Shown here in pieces: positions 7,399 to 14,346 of a DNA stretch of 15,876 nucleotides. The stretch is from DASTGO01 sp035719045 (GTDB lineage: Bacteria; Actinomycetota; Actinomycetes; Actinomycetales; Kineosporiaceae). Below the pieces are notes generated by a model. That model was not told the DNA's origin and searched no databases. It worked only from the letters and a program-made list of their open reading frames with translations. Position 1 is the first letter of the stretch. The number at the start of each line of letters is the position of its first letter. The translations under genes and the position numbers were made by a program. The DNA lies in NCBI GenBank assembly GCA_035719045.1, contig DASTGO010000359.1, positions 1 through 15,876 on the forward strand, written 5' to 3'.

Positions 7399-8400
7399 AT
7401 GGGACTGCAGCCGGGGGTGCTGCTGGCCGCGGTGGTGGCGGCGGGGGTGGCCGGGGGAGTGGTCGTGCTGGTGGCCGGGCTGCGCGGGGTCGTGCCCGAC
7501 CCGACCCGGCCGCAGCGACGGTGGGTCCAGGCCCGGGCCCGCCTGGCGTCACCCGCCTTGACCGGCCGTGTCGCGGCCGCGACCGGGGTCGGGGTGGCCA
7601 CTTTGGTGTTCACCCGCTGGCCGGTCGCCGCGGCCGCCCTGGCGGCCCTGGTCGGGTTGTGGCCGCAGCTGTTCGGCGGCCGCCACGGGGAGCAGGCGCA
7701 GATCGCGCGCCTGGAGGCACTGGTGGTGTGGACGGAGTCGCTGCGCGACACCATCGCCGCCCACGCCAGCCTGGAGCAGGCCATCCCTGCGACCACCGCC
7801 ACCTGCCCGCCGGTGATCCGCCCGGCGCTGACGCGTCTGGCCGGGCAGATCCGCGCCCGCGCGCCGATGGACGACGCTCTTCTGGGGCTGGCCGCCGAGC
7901 TCGACGATCCCAGCGCCGACCTGGTCTGTGCGGCGCTGATCCTCAACGTCCGCCGACGCGGTGACCGGCTGGCCGAGGTGCTCGGCGGGCTGGCCTGCGC
8001 CGCGCGTGAAGAGCTGGAGATGCGGCGGCGGATCTCCGCCGGCCGCGCGGGACTGCGCCGCGGGGTGCAGATCGTGGTGGTCCTGACCGTGGTGTTCGCC
8101 GCGTTCCTCATCGTCTTCGGCGGCGCCTACGTCACCCCCTACGGCACCCCCACCGGCCAGCTGGCCCTGCTGGTCGTGGTGGGTCTGTTCGCCGCCGGTT
8201 TCGCCTGGATGCGCAAGCTGGCCAACGACGACCACCCGGCGGCCTTCCTCACCCGGCCCGGCCGCGAGCTGCCGGCCGATCCCGCCGAGGTGCAACTGGT
8301 GGCGGCGTTGACGGGGCTGTCGGCCGGCGACGCCAGCGCCCAACTGGGCACTGTCACCACGTCGCAGGCCCCCGGGGCGGATCGGGCGGGTGCCCGGTGA
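7399..8400 (+). CDS. tadB: TadB-like inner membrane platform protein (GspF family)
   Basis: 333 residues from ATG 7399, one base after the tadA stop. Predicted membrane helices lie at about 7-29, 56-72, 74-92, 223-242 and 253-272. The long cytoplasmic loop between helices three and four (about 93-222) is the type II secretion F domain: LEALVVWTESLRDTIAAHAS, then LEQAIPAT, and LEMRRRISAGRAGLR before the membrane. This is the TadB arrangement, half of the TadB/TadC platform that couples the TadA motor to pilin extraction. The last 60 residues are an Ala/Asp-rich soluble tail. It overlaps tadC by four bases, supporting a fixed ratio of the two products. Confidence 0.88.
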   Translation: MGLQPGVLLAAVVAAGVAGGVVVLVAGLRGVVPDPTRPQRRWVQARARLASPALTGRVAAATGVGVATLVFTRWPVAAAALAALVGLWPQLFGGRHGEQAQIARLEALVVWTESLRDTIAAHASLEQAIPATTATCPPVIRPALTRLAGQIRARAPMDDALLGLAAELDDPSADLVCAALILNVRRRGDRLAEVLGGLACAAREELEMRRRISAGRAGLRRGVQIVVVLTVVFAAFLIVFGGAYVTPYGTPTGQLALLVVVGLFAAGFAWMRKLANDDHPAAFLTRPGRELPADPAEVQLVAALTGLSAGDASAQLGTVTTSQAPGADRAGAR

Positions 8401-9299
8401 TCCCTCTCGCGCTGGTCGGCGCCGCCCTGGGCGCCACCGTGTTCGCCCTGATCTGGCGGATCGTCTCCCCGCGCCCGTCCGCGCTGGTCCGGCTGGGTCA
8501 GTTCGATGCCCGCCACACCCTGCAGCCCGTCGGGATGCCGGCGGCCTCCGCGGACAGCGGGTGGCTGGGCCGGGCCGGGACCTGGGTGTCGGCGCAGCTG
8601 ACCCGGCGCGGGATCGCGTTCACCACCTTGCGGCAGGACCTGGCCCTGACCGGGCACAGCCTGGAGTGGGCGATGGGCCGCAAACTGCTCGCCGGGGTCG
8701 CCGGGTTCTTCCTGGTCGCCGCCACCGCGCTGGGCCTGCAGCTGACGACCGGGTGGGCCCCGCCCTCCGGCGTCCCCGTGGTCCTGGCGGTCGTCGTCGG
8801 TGTCGGGTTCTCCTTCCTGACCGACCTGGAGGCCAGGCGGCAGGCCGCCGAACGTCGCAGGCAGTTCCGCCGGGCCCTGGGCGCCTACCTGGACCTGGTC
8901 GCCCTGGAGATGGCCGGGTCGGCGGCGCCGGCCGAGGCACTGCCCAACGCCGCCCGGGTCGGGGCGGGCTGGCCGATGGCCCTGCTGCGGGACACCCTGT
9001 GGCGGGCCAACCTGTCCGGGGTCGACCAGTGGCAGGCCCTGACCGAGTTGGGCGAGCGGATCGGGGTGGAGGAACTGCGCGACCTGGGGACCCTGGTCCG
9101 GCTGGTCGGCCGCGACGGTGCCCAGGTCCGCCAGACCCTCACCGCGCGGGCCGCCACGATGCGCCGACGCGAACTGGCCGAGGCCGAAGGCAAGGCCGGG
9201 CAGAAGGACCAGTCGATGCAGATGGCTCAGGTCCTCATCGGTTTCGGGTTCATCGTCTTCATCGCCTACCCCGCGATCGTCGCCGTCATGGCCTTCTGA
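8397..9299 (+). CDS. tadC: TadC-like inner membrane platform protein (GspF family)
   Basis: 300 residues from GTG 8397 in a GTGA overlap with tadB. Predicted membrane helices lie at about 3-20, 97-115, 125-141 and 277-299. The cytoplasmic F domain (about 142-276) contains RQFRRALGAYLDLVALEMAG, an AEALPNAA segment and RARELAEAEGKAGQK-like charged helices before the last membrane segment (RRRELAEAEGKAGQKDQSM), which closely follows the TadC pattern. It should form a hetero-complex with TadB around the growing pilus base. A 56-bp gap separates it from the pilin gene; most of the other Tad genes overlap or abut, though 19 bp precede the cpaB-like gene. Confidence 0.88.
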   Translation: MIPLALVGAALGATVFALIWRIVSPRPSALVRLGQFDARHTLQPVGMPAASADSGWLGRAGTWVSAQLTRRGIAFTTLRQDLALTGHSLEWAMGRKLLAGVAGFFLVAATALGLQLTTGWAPPSGVPVVLAVVVGVGFSFLTDLEARRQAAERRRQFRRALGAYLDLVALEMAGSAAPAEALPNAARVGAGWPMALLRDTLWRANLSGVDQWQALTELGERIGVEELRDLGTLVRLVGRDGAQVRQTLTARAATMRRRELAEAEGKAGQKDQSMQMAQVLIGFGFIVFIAYPAIVAVMAF

Positions 9300-9336
9300 A
9301 CGTCGCGGTTCTCTGACCCGCATGCCCACCCATCAC

Positions 9337-9344
9337 GAGAGGGA
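9337..9344 (+). promoter_or_regulatory. Strong Shine-Dalgarno sequence of the pilin gene
   Basis: AGAGGGAG lies 8 bases before TTG 9353 and 11 before ATG 9356. It sits in the 56-bp leader after tadC and is purine-rich in contrast to the overlapping junctions nearby, which rely on coupling. The spacing slightly favours TTG 9353, but ATG is kept as the more usual start; the two differ by one residue. Confidence 0.5.
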
Positions 9345-9355
9345 GAACGACCTTG

Positions 9356-9562
9356 ATGGAGATCCACCTGGCCCGTACCTGGCTGGCGGACCGGCTGCAC
9401 CGGCTGCCCCGCCGCAACGGCGAGGGCCGCGTCGACGACCGCGGCTCCGACATCGTCCAGACAGTGATCATCGTGGGGTTGTTCGCGGCGGCCGCGATCC
9501 TCATCGTCGGGATCCTGATCAGCAAGGCCACCGACGCGGCGAACGCCGTCAAGACCCAGTAG
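9356..9562 (+). CDS. Small Flp-like pilin, probable major pilin
   Basis: 68 residues from ATG 9356; TTG at 9353 would add one residue. AGAGGGAG at 9337-9344 is the strongest Shine-Dalgarno sequence in the Tad block. The N-terminal 30 residues are a basic leader ending DDRG, then SDIVQTVIIV and a single hydrophobic helix (about 37-56), then SKATDAANAVKTQ. Size, leader, helix and position after tadC match Flp-type pilins. Cleavage after Gly30 would put Gln35 at position +5, where type IV pilins usually have Glu. The gene has its own 56-bp leader and is followed by a strong hairpin, consistent with separately tuned, high expression. The mature protein would be only 38 residues, short even for Flp. 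Confidence 0.72.
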   Translation: MEIHLARTWLADRLHRLPRRNGEGRVDDRGSDIVQTVIIVGLFAAAAILIVGILISKATDAANAVKTQ

Positions 9563-9975
9563 TGGCGGGCAGCAACCAGGTTGCTGCCCGCCGGTGGGGA
9601 CCCGACGGCGGCTACTCGGTCGTCGAGGCCTCCATCACCCTGCCCGTGGTGATCCTGCTCAGCCTGCTGGTGGTGCAGTGGGCGCTGATCTGGCACGGCC
9701 GGCACGTGGCCGAGGCCGCGGCGCAGACCGGGCTGCGGCACGCCCGCGGCTACCAGGCCACGTCGGCTGCGGGGCAGCAGGCGGCCGTCGACTACCTGCA
9801 CAACGTCGCGCCCCGCCTGCTGACCTCCAGCCGGGTGGACGTCACCCGGACCCCGACCACGGTCAGCGTGCACGTCCACGCCGAGGTGCTGCCGGTCGTC
9901 CCCGGCCTGTCCGGGCTGATGGCGGGCAGCATCGACCAGAACGTGTCCGGGCCGGTCGAGAGGTTCGTCCCGTGA
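9562..9975 (+). CDS. tadE: TadE-like pseudopilin 1
   Basis: 137 residues from GTG 9562, which overlaps the pilin stop by one base (TAGTG). No other in-frame start precedes the family motif. The leader ends at Gly17. The mature N-terminus YSVVEASITLPVVILLSL has Glu22 at +5, the canonical prepilin pattern, followed by the membrane helix (about 24-44) and WHGRHVAEAAAQTGLRHARG, typical of TadE. The remainder is a beta-rich extracytoplasmic domain. TadE proteins are minor pilins needed for Tad pilus assembly. The first ten codons lie inside a perfect inverted repeat (9564-9592) that could hide the start and limit its translation relative to the pilin. Confidence 0.82.
   Translation: MAGSNQVAARRWGPDGGYSVVEASITLPVVILLSLLVVQWALIWHGRHVAEAAAQTGLRHARGYQATSAAGQQAAVDYLHNVAPRLLTSSRVDVTRTPTTVSVHVHAEVLPVVPGLSGLMAGSIDQNVSGPVERFVP
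9564..9592 (+). promoter_or_regulatory. Perfect 14-bp-arm hairpin after the pilin gene
   Basis: Arms at 9564-9577 (GGCGGGCAGCAACC) and 9579-9592 (GGTTGCTGCCCGCC) are exact reverse complements around the single base 9578. As RNA this gives about 13 stable pairs with a three-base loop. It starts two bases after the pilin stop codon and covers codons 1-11 of the tadE-like gene, touching the last base of its GTG start. No U-run follows. It could be a partial terminator or an RNA-stabilising end that raises pilin mRNA over the downstream minor pilins, or a structure that blocks tadE initiation unless a ribosome arrives from the pilin gene. The structure is seen directly; its role is inferred. Confidence 0.75.
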
Positions 9976-10424
9976 CCCGCCGGCCGCCGGCGTGTCCTCG
10001 GCGCGGCCCCCGACGCGAAGAGGGCCTGGCGGCGCTGGAACTGGCGATCCTGGCCCCGCTGTTCATCGTCATGCTGCTGGTCGTGGTCGCCTTCGGCCGG
10101 GTGACCCAGGGCCGCGCCATGGTCAATCAGGCGGCCGCCGCAGCGGCACGCGCCGGCTCCCTGGCCGCCACCCCCGCCCAGGCGTCGGCCGACGCCACCC
10201 GCGAGGCCCGAGCCACCCTGGCCAGTGCCGGGCTGGCCTGCTCCGGAGCCACCGTCACCGTGGACACCGGCGGCTTCCGCCCGGGCGGTCAGGTCAGCGT
10301 GCAGGTGGTGTGCAGCGTCGACCTGTCCCACCTGGCGTTGGCCGGGCTGCCCGGGGCGATGTCCCTGACGGCCACCGCGGCGTCCCCGCTGGAGAACTAC
10401 CGCGACCTGGGGGGCACCCCGTGA
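9972..10424 (+). CDS. TadE-like pseudopilin 2
   Basis: 150 residues from GTG 9972 in a GTGA overlap. The leader is rich in Arg (TRRPPACPRRGPRREEG) and ends at Gly18. The mature start LAALELAILAPLFIVMLLVV puts Glu23 at +5 and runs into the membrane helix (about 24-42). GRVTQGRAMVNQAAAAAARAG then follows the TadE family pattern. The soluble domain has a cysteine in GLACSG and another in VQVVCSVDL, a pair that probably forms a disulfide. It is a second minor pilin, probably paired with the previous one; Tad loci usually carry TadE and TadF-like partners, and this could be the TadF counterpart. The end overlaps the next gene by four bases. Confidence 0.82.
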   Translation: MTRRPPACPRRGPRREEGLAALELAILAPLFIVMLLVVVAFGRVTQGRAMVNQAAAAAARAGSLAATPAQASADATREARATLASAGLACSGATVTVDTGGFRPGGQVSVQVVCSVDLSHLALAGLPGAMSLTATAASPLENYRDLGGTP

Positions 10425-10891
10425 CGACGCGACCTCGCCCCGCAGCCGTCTCCACCCGCAGGGCGGGCGCCCGCCCGGGGGAGGACCGGGGGTCGGTGGC
10501 CCTGTACATGGCCCTGATCATGGTCGGTCTGCTGGTGACGGCCGGTCTGGTCATCGACGGCGGCGCCGCGATCGCCGCCCGCGGCCGGGCCGCTGACCTG
10601 GCCGAGCAGGCCGCCCGAGCCGGAGCCGACGCCCTGTCTCCGGTATCCCTGCGCGGCCCCAGCCCCACCACCTTGACCCTGGACCCCGCGGCCGCGCAGG
10701 CCGCGGCCACGCGGGTGCTGTCCCTGGCCGGAGCCACCGGGGAGATCCAGGTGTCCGGGCTGCAGGTGAGCGTGACCGCCCACGTGCCCCGCCACGCCGC
10801 GATCCTGTCGGCGGTCGGCGTCACCGACCTGACCGGGACGGCCACCGCCACCGCCACCGTCCTGCACGGCACGACCACCGGGAGCCCGTGA
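10421..10891 (+). CDS. TadG-like pilus assembly protein (short form)
   Basis: 156 residues from GTG 10421 (GTGA overlap). The leader ends EDRG. The next residues, SVALYMALIMVGLLVTAGLVIDGG, form the membrane helix, followed by AAIAARGRAADLAEQAARAGADAL, matching the N-terminal TadG-like domain, whose hallmark is a helix ending in V-D-G followed by an Arg/Ala amphipathic helix. Position +5 after the predicted Gly24 cleavage is Tyr, as often in TadG. Full TadG proteins carry a long von Willebrand-like part; this one stops after about 85 more residues of Ala/Thr-rich beta-type sequence, so it is the short actinobacterial form. It is expected to sit in the membrane at the pilus base or tip complex. 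Confidence 0.78.
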   Translation: MTTRPRPAAVSTRRAGARPGEDRGSVALYMALIMVGLLVTAGLVIDGGAAIAARGRAADLAEQAARAGADALSPVSLRGPSPTTLTLDPAAAQAAATRVLSLAGATGEIQVSGLQVSVTAHVPRHAAILSAVGVTDLTGTATATATVLHGTTTGSP

Positions 10892-13800
10892 TGCGTTACC
10901 TGCGTGCGGCCGCCGCCCTGGCCGCTCTGCTGGGCCTGCTGGCCGGCATCCCCGCGACCCTGGCGGCCACCGTCGGAGACCCCCTGCGCGCCTGGCCCGA
11001 CCTGCTCGCCGGCGACCTGTCCGACCGCGTCGTCATCGCGGTCATGGCCGCCGTCGCCTACCTGGCCTGGGCCCAGTTCGCCCTGGCCGTGGCCGTCGAA
11101 CTGGCGGCCGGGCTGGCCCGGGTCCGGGTCCCGGTCCGGCTGCCGGGGGTGTTCGCCGGCCAGCGGCAGTTGGCGCACGCCCTGGTGGCCGCCGCGTTCC
11201 TGCTGACCCCGGCCACGGCGATCGCCGCACCCGCCCACCCGGGGACCGCCGTTGCGGCGCAGGCCGTGGCCACCACGCCCGCGGTGTTCACCACCACCGA
11301 GCAGGCGACCGCCGCGGAGCACGACGACCGGCGAGCCGGGCCGCAGCAGGCACCCGCCACGACCAGCTACGTCATCCGCGGCGACGGGCCGGGCACCTAC
11401 TGGGACCTGGCCGAGCACTTCCTGGGCGATGGCACCCGCTGGCAGGAGATCTGGCACCTCAACTCCGGTCGCCATCAGAGTGACGGCGAGGTCATGTCCT
11501 CGCCGGGTCTGCTGCGGGAGGGCTGGACGGTGCTGCTGCCGGCCGGCGGCCCGGGCCAGCCCCCGGCGACGGACGGGCGCACCGGCGGCGAGCAGGTCGA
11601 GGTCCACCGTGGGGACACCTTGTCCGGGATCGCCGCCGACCACGACGTCGCCGACTGGCACCGCCTGTGGGAGGCCAACCAAGGCCGACCCGAGCCCGGC
11701 AACCGCCGGTTCGTCGACCCGGACGTGATCCTTCCCGGCTGGACCCTCACGGTGCCCGCCCAGGCGGCTGACCCTGCCACCCCTGCCGCTGCGGGCCGAA
11801 CCGAGGCCGCCACCCCGGCACCGCAGCCCGCGCCCTCCACTACTTCGGGGCCGGCTGTCCAGGACGGCGCACTGGCGCCGACCCCTGCCACGGCGACACC
11901 CTCCACCGTCGGCAACGCACCGACCGGCAACCCGACCCATGCGCCGACGGTGCGGGAGCGCCCGCAGGGGGAACAGGCACCTGCCGCCAGCGTGACCGGG
12001 ACCGACACGGCCCGGCCCACCGCCACCGCGTCCGCGGGTACGTCGGCGCCGGTGACGGCGTCGGCCCCGCCCGCGGCCGGGGAGGAGTCCGACGGCGCGC
12101 CGGCGGGGATGTCGGTGCTGGCGGCCAGTGTGTTCGGGGTGGGTGGTCTGCTGCTGGCCGGGGTGAGCGCGCAAGCGTTGCGCAGGCACCGGCGCCGGCA
12201 GTTCCGTCACCGCCGGCCCGGGCGGGCGATCGCCGCGACCCCGCCGCAGCTGTCGGGCACGCAGCGGGCGCTGCTGTCCGGTGCCGGGGTGAGCGATGTG
12301 CGGTGGCTGGCGCAGGCGTTGCGGGGCCTGGTCCACCTGCAGGCCGGCGACCCGCAGGCGTGTCTGCCCGACGTGGTCGCGGTCCGGCTGACCGCGACCG
12401 ACCTGGAGCTCGTGCTCACCGGCCCTCATGACGGCCCTGCGCCGGGAGCCTGGACGGTGACCGGTCCGGCGGGGGACCGGTGGCGGCTGGAGCGCGGGGC
12501 CCCCACCGGGTTCAGCCCCGCGGCCGCGGACCGGCACCTGGCCCCCTACCCGGCGCTGGCCTCGGTCGGGTACACCGCGGACGGCGACTACTGGCTGGTG
12601 GACCTGGAGCGGGTCGGTGCCCTGACGTTGACCGGAGACGGCGAACGGTGCGCCGACCTGGCCCGGTTCGTCGCCGCCGAGCTGGCCCACAACACCTGGT
12701 CGGAGCAGCTGCAGGTGAGCTTGGTCGGGTTCGGCCGCGAGCTGGTCGACCTCAACCCCGACCGGGTCGAGGTCCTGCACGACCCGGGCTCTGCCCTCGC
12801 CGCGGTGGCCGCGCAGCTGCGGTCCGTGGGCGCCGCTCTGGACTCGCTCGGCGTGGACGTGCTGGAGGGCCGGCTGGGGGACGTGGCCGCGGACCTGTGG
12901 TTCCCGCATGTGGCGGTCCTGTCCGGCCCGGTCCCGGACGATCAGCTGGCGGGGGTGCTGTCTGCGATGCAGGACCGCCGCGGCCGGGCCGCGGTCGCGG
13001 TCGTGGTGACCGGGCAGGACGGCGCGGCCTCGGGCAGCCGCTGGCAGTTGCACGTCGATGCGGACGGGCGGTTGCAGATCCCGGCCCTGGGACTGGACTT
13101 GATCGCCCAGCAGTTGCCTGCCCACGAGGCCGAGCAGTTGGCGCAGTTGATGGCCGTGGCCGCCCGCACCGAGGACGAGCCGATGCCCGACGCCGCCGGG
13201 GACGCCGGCTGGGCGTCCTACGCCGATCTGGCCGGCGCACCCCGCACCGACCTGTTGACCCACGCCGCCGCGGCACCTGGTGAGGCGCCCTCACCGGCCC
13301 GTCACGGCGGGGACAGCGCCTGCGCCCCGGTGCGCGCCGACCGGGTCCTGCCGCTTCCGGCGGCCGCGTACCTGGACACCACCGCGACCACCGACGCCGA
13401 CCTGGCGGCCCTGGCCCCGGCGGTCAACGACGAGGTCCGCCGCCATGTCACCGACGCCGACCCCACCCTGGAACAGGACCTGGCCGCGTGGGCCGACCCC
13501 GACTGCCCGCGCCCCAAGCTGCGGCTGCTGGGCCCACTAGCCGTGTCGGCCACCCGCGGGGAGCTGCCGGCCGGGCGCCCACGCCTGGCGTGGAACGTCG
13601 AGATCGTCGCGTATCTGGCCTGTCACGGCGCCGGTGTCACCGCCGAGCAGTTCGGGCGCGACCTGTGGCCCGGCGACCCGGACATCACCGGGAAGGCGAA
13701 GGTCCGCCAGTCCATCTACATTGCGCGCCGGTGGCTGGGGGCCGACCCGGTGTCCGGCATGGAGTACCTGCCGGCCGGGCTGAACCCCTCCGGAGGCACT

Positions 13801-14283
13801 GGCATCTACCGCCTGGAAGGGGTCCTGGTCGACGCCGACCTGTTCCGCAGGCTTCGGCTGCGTGGGGTGGCCCGCGGCGCCGACGGGATCACCGACCTGC
13901 AGGCGGCCCTGGACCTGGTCACCGGGCCGCCGTTCGCCGACCCCCGACCCGGGGGATACGCGTGGCTGGCCGATGACCCTCTCGATCACGCCTACACCGG
14001 CATGATCGTCGACGTCGCCCACGTGGTGGCCACCCACTACCTGGCCACCGGCCGACCCGACCTGGCGGCCGCGGCCGCCCAGGTCTCGCTGACCGCGGGC
14101 AGCAGCGACGACATCGCCCTACTGGACCTGGTCGCCGCCTGCGACGCCCAGGGCAACCGGGCCGAGGCCGACCGGCTCATCACCCGGATACTGGCCAACC
14201 ACGACGCCGAGGTCGAGGAAGACCTACCGCCGCGCACCGCCGAGGTCCTGCACCGGCGACGGTGGCTGGACCGGGCCAGCTGA
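10888..14283 (+). CDS. Membrane-spanning LysM/BTAD transcriptional regulator
   Basis: 1,131 residues from GTG 10888; ATG 10891 gives 1,130. Helices at about 7-27, 48-76 and 98-114 are followed by two LysM-type segments (about 160-217, YVIRGDGPGTYWDLAEHFLG; and about 236-291, VEVHRGDTLSGIAADHDVA with a TVP end), a Pro/Ala/Thr linker (292-405), a further helix (408-431) and the Arg-rich stop RRHRRRQFRHRR. Positive-inside reasoning puts LysM outside, where it could bind peptidoglycan, and everything after 432 inside. Residues 432-870 are a large domain I cannot name. Residues 873-1131 resemble an OmpR-like winged helix (KLRLLGPLAV, LWPGDPD with Trp927) plus a BTAD-type helical domain of SARP regulators. 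It overlaps the TadG-like gene and so belongs to the Tad operon; a role in controlling the pilus or element genes is inferred. Confidence 0.8.
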   Translation: MMRYLRAAAALAALLGLLAGIPATLAATVGDPLRAWPDLLAGDLSDRVVIAVMAAVAYLAWAQFALAVAVELAAGLARVRVPVRLPGVFAGQRQLAHALVAAAFLLTPATAIAAPAHPGTAVAAQAVATTPAVFTTTEQATAAEHDDRRAGPQQAPATTSYVIRGDGPGTYWDLAEHFLGDGTRWQEIWHLNSGRHQSDGEVMSSPGLLREGWTVLLPAGGPGQPPATDGRTGGEQVEVHRGDTLSGIAADHDVADWHRLWEANQGRPEPGNRRFVDPDVILPGWTLTVPAQAADPATPAAAGRTEAATPAPQPAPSTTSGPAVQDGALAPTPATATPSTVGNAPTGNPTHAPTVRERPQGEQAPAASVTGTDTARPTATASAGTSAPVTASAPPAAGEESDGAPAGMSVLAASVFGVGGLLLAGVSAQALRRHRRRQFRHRRPGRAIAATPPQLSGTQRALLSGAGVSDVRWLAQALRGLVHLQAGDPQACLPDVVAVRLTATDLELVLTGPHDGPAPGAWTVTGPAGDRWRLERGAPTGFSPAAADRHLAPYPALASVGYTADGDYWLVDLERVGALTLTGDGERCADLARFVAAELAHNTWSEQLQVSLVGFGRELVDLNPDRVEVLHDPGSALAAVAAQLRSVGAALDSLGVDVLEGRLGDVAADLWFPHVAVLSGPVPDDQLAGVLSAMQDRRGRAAVAVVVTGQDGAASGSRWQLHVDADGRLQIPALGLDLIAQQLPAHEAEQLAQLMAVAARTEDEPMPDAAGDAGWASYADLAGAPRTDLLTHAAAAPGEAPSPARHGGDSACAPVRADRVLPLPAAAYLDTTATTDADLAALAPAVNDEVRRHVTDADPTLEQDLAAWADPDCPRPKLRLLGPLAVSATRGELPAGRPRLAWNVEIVAYLACHGAGVTAEQFGRDLWPGDPDITGKAKVRQSIYIARRWLGADPVSGMEYLPAGLNPSGGTGIYRLEGVLVDADLFRRLRLRGVARGADGITDLQAALDLVTGPPFADPRPGGYAWLADDPLDHAYTGMIVDVAHVVATHYLATGRPDLAAAAAQVSLTAGSSDDIALLDLVAACDAQGNRAEADRLITRILANHDAEVEEDLPPRTAEVLHRRRWLDRAS

Positions 14284-14337
14284 CGCCCACCACCACGACC
14301 GCACACCCGACCCCGTCACGGCCACCTCCCGGCCGAC

Positions 14338-14343
14338 AGGAGA
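14338..14343 (+). promoter_or_regulatory. Ribosome-binding site of the DUF2637-like gene
   Basis: AGGAGA lies three bases before ATG 14347 and fixes this start. The 63-bp spacer before it (14284-14346) is C-rich, with no visible hairpin or promoter boxes, so transcription probably continues from the LysM/BTAD gene while translation starts independently. Confidence 0.6.
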
Positions 14344-14346
14344 CCC

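Noticed and set aside
10294..13263. 989-codon open frame on the - strand
   Set aside because: It lies opposite the TadE-like, TadG-like and LysM/BTAD genes. The translation is low-complexity (Gly/Arg/His/Gln-rich) with no domain, and long antisense frames are expected in DNA with this third-position G/C bias.
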